Assembly (NCBI RefSeq): GCF_900240385.1
Contig: NZ_OEQH01000007.1
Span: forward strand, 1 to 33,663
Direction of reading: 5' to 3'
Length of the DNA stretch: 33,663 nucleotides
From: Clostridium minihomine
GTDB lineage: Bacteria > Bacillota > Clostridia > Oscillospirales > Acutalibacteraceae
Shown here: one piece after another, positions 31,886 to 33,663 of the stretch
Position numbering within the stretch: position 1 is the stretch's first letter
How the letters are laid out: every line of letters begins with the position of its first letter
Position numbers and translations under genes: made by a program
The notes under the pieces: generated by a model
Told to the model about the DNA's origin: nothing
Seen by the model: only the letters and a program-made list of their open reading frames with translations
Databases searched by the model: none

Positions 31886-32203
31886 TTACAGGCTTTTTTC
31901 ACTCAATTTTTGTACTGTTCTAACCACCGACAATCTGATTTTAATTACCGCCAGCGTATGTCCCTCCTTTCTCACTCGTTTTGTCAAACGTCCTTCATCG
32001 GTATCTATCCAGTTAAGTCCCTTCCAGGCCATCAATTTATATTCTGCCGTTTCATATAGATTTCTGTTCAATAGATTTATAATGAATAATTTATCGACCA
32101 TCAAAAAATCCCCTTTAACAAAGGCTATTTCATGGCTTTTTTCTGCTAGGCTTTGCAGATATTTAGATACTGCCAAGAATTCTTGAAGTAAAGCATTAAT
32201 CAT
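31886..32203 (-). CDS. Small predicted winged-helix protein (possible relaxosome accessory)
   Basis: A 105-residue protein whose C-terminal half has a winged-helix look: LYETAEYKLMAWKGLNWIDT, then DEGRLTKRVRKEGHTLAVIK and IRLSVVR. The same pattern (WxxxxLxxID, basic wing, then RxIxI-like strand) occurs in the protein encoded just upstream. The gene overlaps that one by ATGA and lies between it and the hairpin repeats. In pCW3 a small winged-helix protein of similar size (TcpK) binds oriT next to the relaxase gene, so an analogous role is plausible but not shown. Confidence 0.65.
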   Translation of the reverse strand: MINALLQEFLAVSKYLQSLAEKSHEIAFVKGDFLMVDKLFIINLLNRNLYETAEYKLMAWKGLNWIDTDEGRLTKRVRKEGHTLAVIKIRLSVVRTVQKLSEKSL

Positions 32204-32694
32204 GGCATACTTTCCTTTACTAAATCTACTGCATCTTTTTTTACTCTAATGCTTCTTACCGATTTTCCTTTATGCGTAAAGTTAACGAAAGCATTTTCAT
32301 ATTCGTCCTGGTAAATCAGGCCCATAGCAGCCCATACTTTTATTACTTGTTTTAGAGGATATACCGTAATAAAATCTTCGATATAGCCAGCTAATACACG
32401 ATAATCAATTACATTATATCGTTTACTATTTTCGGTAACTCTTTTACTTTCAAAGAAACTGTTTTCTTTAAGAGCTTTACTTATTGCATGATAAAAGATC
32501 TCACTAAAGATTATAAAATTATTTAACTTATCGTTTTGTGTTAAACAATCTTTTTTACAATCATTTTGAAGCTGTTTAATCTCTTCTTCCATTTGAGAAG
32601 CTTTCTTTTGCTGATCCTTTATATAGTCTAATTGTTTATTGCATTTCTGCACTAACCTATTAACTTCAGCTTCTAAATCAGAATAACTTAACAT
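32200..32694 (-). CDS. Coiled-coil plus predicted winged-helix protein
   Basis: A 164-residue protein. The first 60 residues are a coiled coil (EAEVNRLVQKCNKQLDYIKD, then QKKASQMEEEIKQLQNDCKK). The C-terminal part looks like a winged helix (PLKQVIKVWAAMGLIYQDEY, then NFTHKGKSVRSIRVKKDAVD). It is the first gene of a minus-strand pair upstream of the candidate oriT. It may bind plasmid DNA as an oligomer, either as a relaxosome component or as a regulator of the transfer operon. The family was not recognised. Confidence 0.65.
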   Translation of the reverse strand: MLSYSDLEAEVNRLVQKCNKQLDYIKDQQKKASQMEEEIKQLQNDCKKDCLTQNDKLNNFIIFSEIFYHAISKALKENSFFESKRVTENSKRYNVIDYRVLAGYIEDFITVYPLKQVIKVWAAMGLIYQDEYENAFVNFTHKGKSVRSIRVKKDAVDLVKESMP

Positions 32695-32847
32695 TTTTCA
32701 TTCCCTTTCCTAAAATCACTTAAAATCCTATTAATTCTACATCTTAAATTATCATTAAAACCGTGATATTTTATGGTTTTATAGCATGAATAAATAAAAT
32801 GATTCTTTTAAGAATATTATAACATAACATTTCCAAAATACACCAAT

Positions 32848-32876
32848 ATTATACCTTTTTTTGGTAAAACAGTCAA
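32848..32876 (-). promoter_or_regulatory. Promoter of the two-gene winged-helix operon
   Basis: On the minus strand TTGACT (32871-32876) and TATAAT (32848-32853) are 17 bp apart, with an ACC/GGT dyad around an A-run in the spacer. The leader to the first ATG is about 145 bases, very AT-rich, with short palindromes such as ATTCTTTTAAGAAT. No gene is seen between here and the array at 33028. Confidence 0.75.
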
Positions 32877-33027
32877 CATTTTGAAATAGTATTTTGTTGA
32901 AATAGGGAATAATTTAAAACAACAATTAGAACATAAAAATTATATCTTTATACGCAAGATAAAGCCCTATTTTATTAAGAATTTTTTATAAGATAAGACT
33001 TAAAAATTTTCAAACAGCTTAATATCT

Positions 33028-33663
33028 GGGAAGCTTCAGCTGGCCGGCTCCAGGATACCCTGGCCGGTTTCCCGTTGGCCAAGTGATGGCCGGCTGCTGC
33101 CAGAGCTCCAGGCTGCACCCGGGGAAGCTTCAGCTGGCCGGCAAGGATACCCTGGCCGGTTTCCCGTTGGCCAAGTGATGGCCGGCTGCTGCCAGAGCTC
33201 CAGGCTGCACCCGGGGAAGCTTCAGCTGGCCGGCAAGGATGTCCTGGCCGGCAAGGATGTCCTGGCCGGTTTCCCGTTGGCCAAGTGATGGCCAGCTGCT
33301 GCCAGAGCTCCAGGCTGCACCCGGGGAAGCTTCAGCTGGCCGGCAAGGATGTCCTGGCCGGTTTCCCGTTGGCCAAGTGATGGCCAGCTGCTGCCAGAGC
33401 TCCAGGCTGCACCCGGGGAAGCTTCAGCTGGCCGGCAAGGATGCCCTGGCCGGTTTCCTGTTGGCCAAGTGATGGCCGGCTGCTGCCAGAGCTCCAGGCT
33501 GCACCCGGGGAAGCTTCAGCTGGCCGGCAAGGATGCCCTGGCCGGTTTCCCGTTGGCCAAGTGATGGCCGGCTGCTGCCAGAGCTCCAGGCTGCACCCGG
33601 GGAAGCTTCAGCTGGCCGGCAAGGATGCCCTGGCCGGTTTCCTGTTGGCCAAGTGATGGCCAG
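33028..33663 (+). repeat. GC-rich 92-bp tandem repeat array (right part)
   Basis: About seven units. The CCTGGCCGG landmark occurs at 33059, 33151, 33243/33261, 33353, 33445, 33537 and 33629. It begins abruptly at GGGAAGCTTC after AT-rich DNA. At 33243 an 18-bp segment (CCTGGCCGGCAAGGATGT) is duplicated, a sign of slippage. Same orientation and subtype as the array at 1-409; the last 35 bases equal the first 35 of the window, so the two are probably one array of about 1 kb or more. Confidence 0.95.

Noticed and set aside
1-33663. CRISPR array as an explanation of the repeats
   Set aside because: None of the arrays has short repeats separated by unique spacers: the GC-rich units are contiguous, the iterons are 22-bp contiguous repeats, and the 166-bp units are identical throughout.

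Overview
The window looks like a complete or nearly complete conjugative plasmid of a low-GC Gram-positive anaerobe, most likely a clostridial (Bacillota) gut or environmental species. The reasons are AT-rich genes with strong GGAGG-type ribosome binding sites, an iteron-controlled Rep_3 replicase, a ParM-type partition locus, a Phd/ParE toxin-antitoxin pair, and a transfer operon whose content and order resemble the Clostridium perfringens tcp system (relaxase-like tyrosine recombinase, TcpA coupling ATPase, TcpC, small membrane protein, TcpE, VirB4, wall hydrolase, VirB6-like). The last 35 bases repeat the first 35, inside the same tandem array, so the molecule is probably circular or the assembly broke in that array. 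No antibiotic-resistance gene, CRISPR array, rRNA or tRNA was seen.

Layout. 1-409: GC-rich tandem array. 416-8226 (minus): a very large sortase-anchored, thioester-domain surface protein that continues past its sorting signal into a second membrane protein, preceded by a secreted protein. 8478-10097: small regulators (two Cro/CI-like proteins) and small unknown genes. 10236-11449: iterons and rep. 11505-12230: second array. 12257-14196: centromere-like repeats, RHH adaptor, ParM and a third gene. 14353-14980: toxin-antitoxin. 15042-15489: third array, fused to a duplicated copy of the 9.2-9.4 kb repressor/operator region. 15655-18268 (plus): small accessory genes, among them a stand-alone protein resembling the C-terminal domain of Cas8c/Csd1 and an atypical P-loop ATPase. 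18379-31244 (minus): the transfer operon, with a fourth array inside it. 31239-31885: a 166-bp unit present three times, each with three perfect hairpins, a strong oriT candidate. 31886-32694 (minus): two small, possibly winged-helix proteins. 33028-33663: fifth array, joining the first if circular.

How it works together. Rep binds the iterons and, through an inverted half-iteron between its own -35 and -10, probably represses itself. The RHH protein and ParM segregate the plasmid using 21-bp phased repeats. The recombinase-type relaxase probably acts on the hairpin repeats upstream of its gene, helped by the neighbouring DNA-binding proteins, and hands DNA to the TcpA/VirB4 channel. The surface protein may promote mating contact or host adhesion. 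The repressor at 9044-9259 may control two promoters, its own divergent one and the duplicated one at 15.4 kb.

The most unusual points are: (1) the relaxase-like recombinase carries a C-terminal RelA/SpoT-type nucleotidyltransferase domain and is immediately followed by a SpoT-like HD hydrolase gene, giving a split alarmone-synthetase/hydrolase or toxin/antitoxin-like pair inside a conjugation operon; (2) the triplicated three-hairpin oriT candidate; (3) palindrome-rich 92-94 bp arrays at module boundaries that have cut into a repressor gene; (4) the Cas8c-C-terminus-like small protein. Functions are inferred from sequence reading only; no database search was possible.
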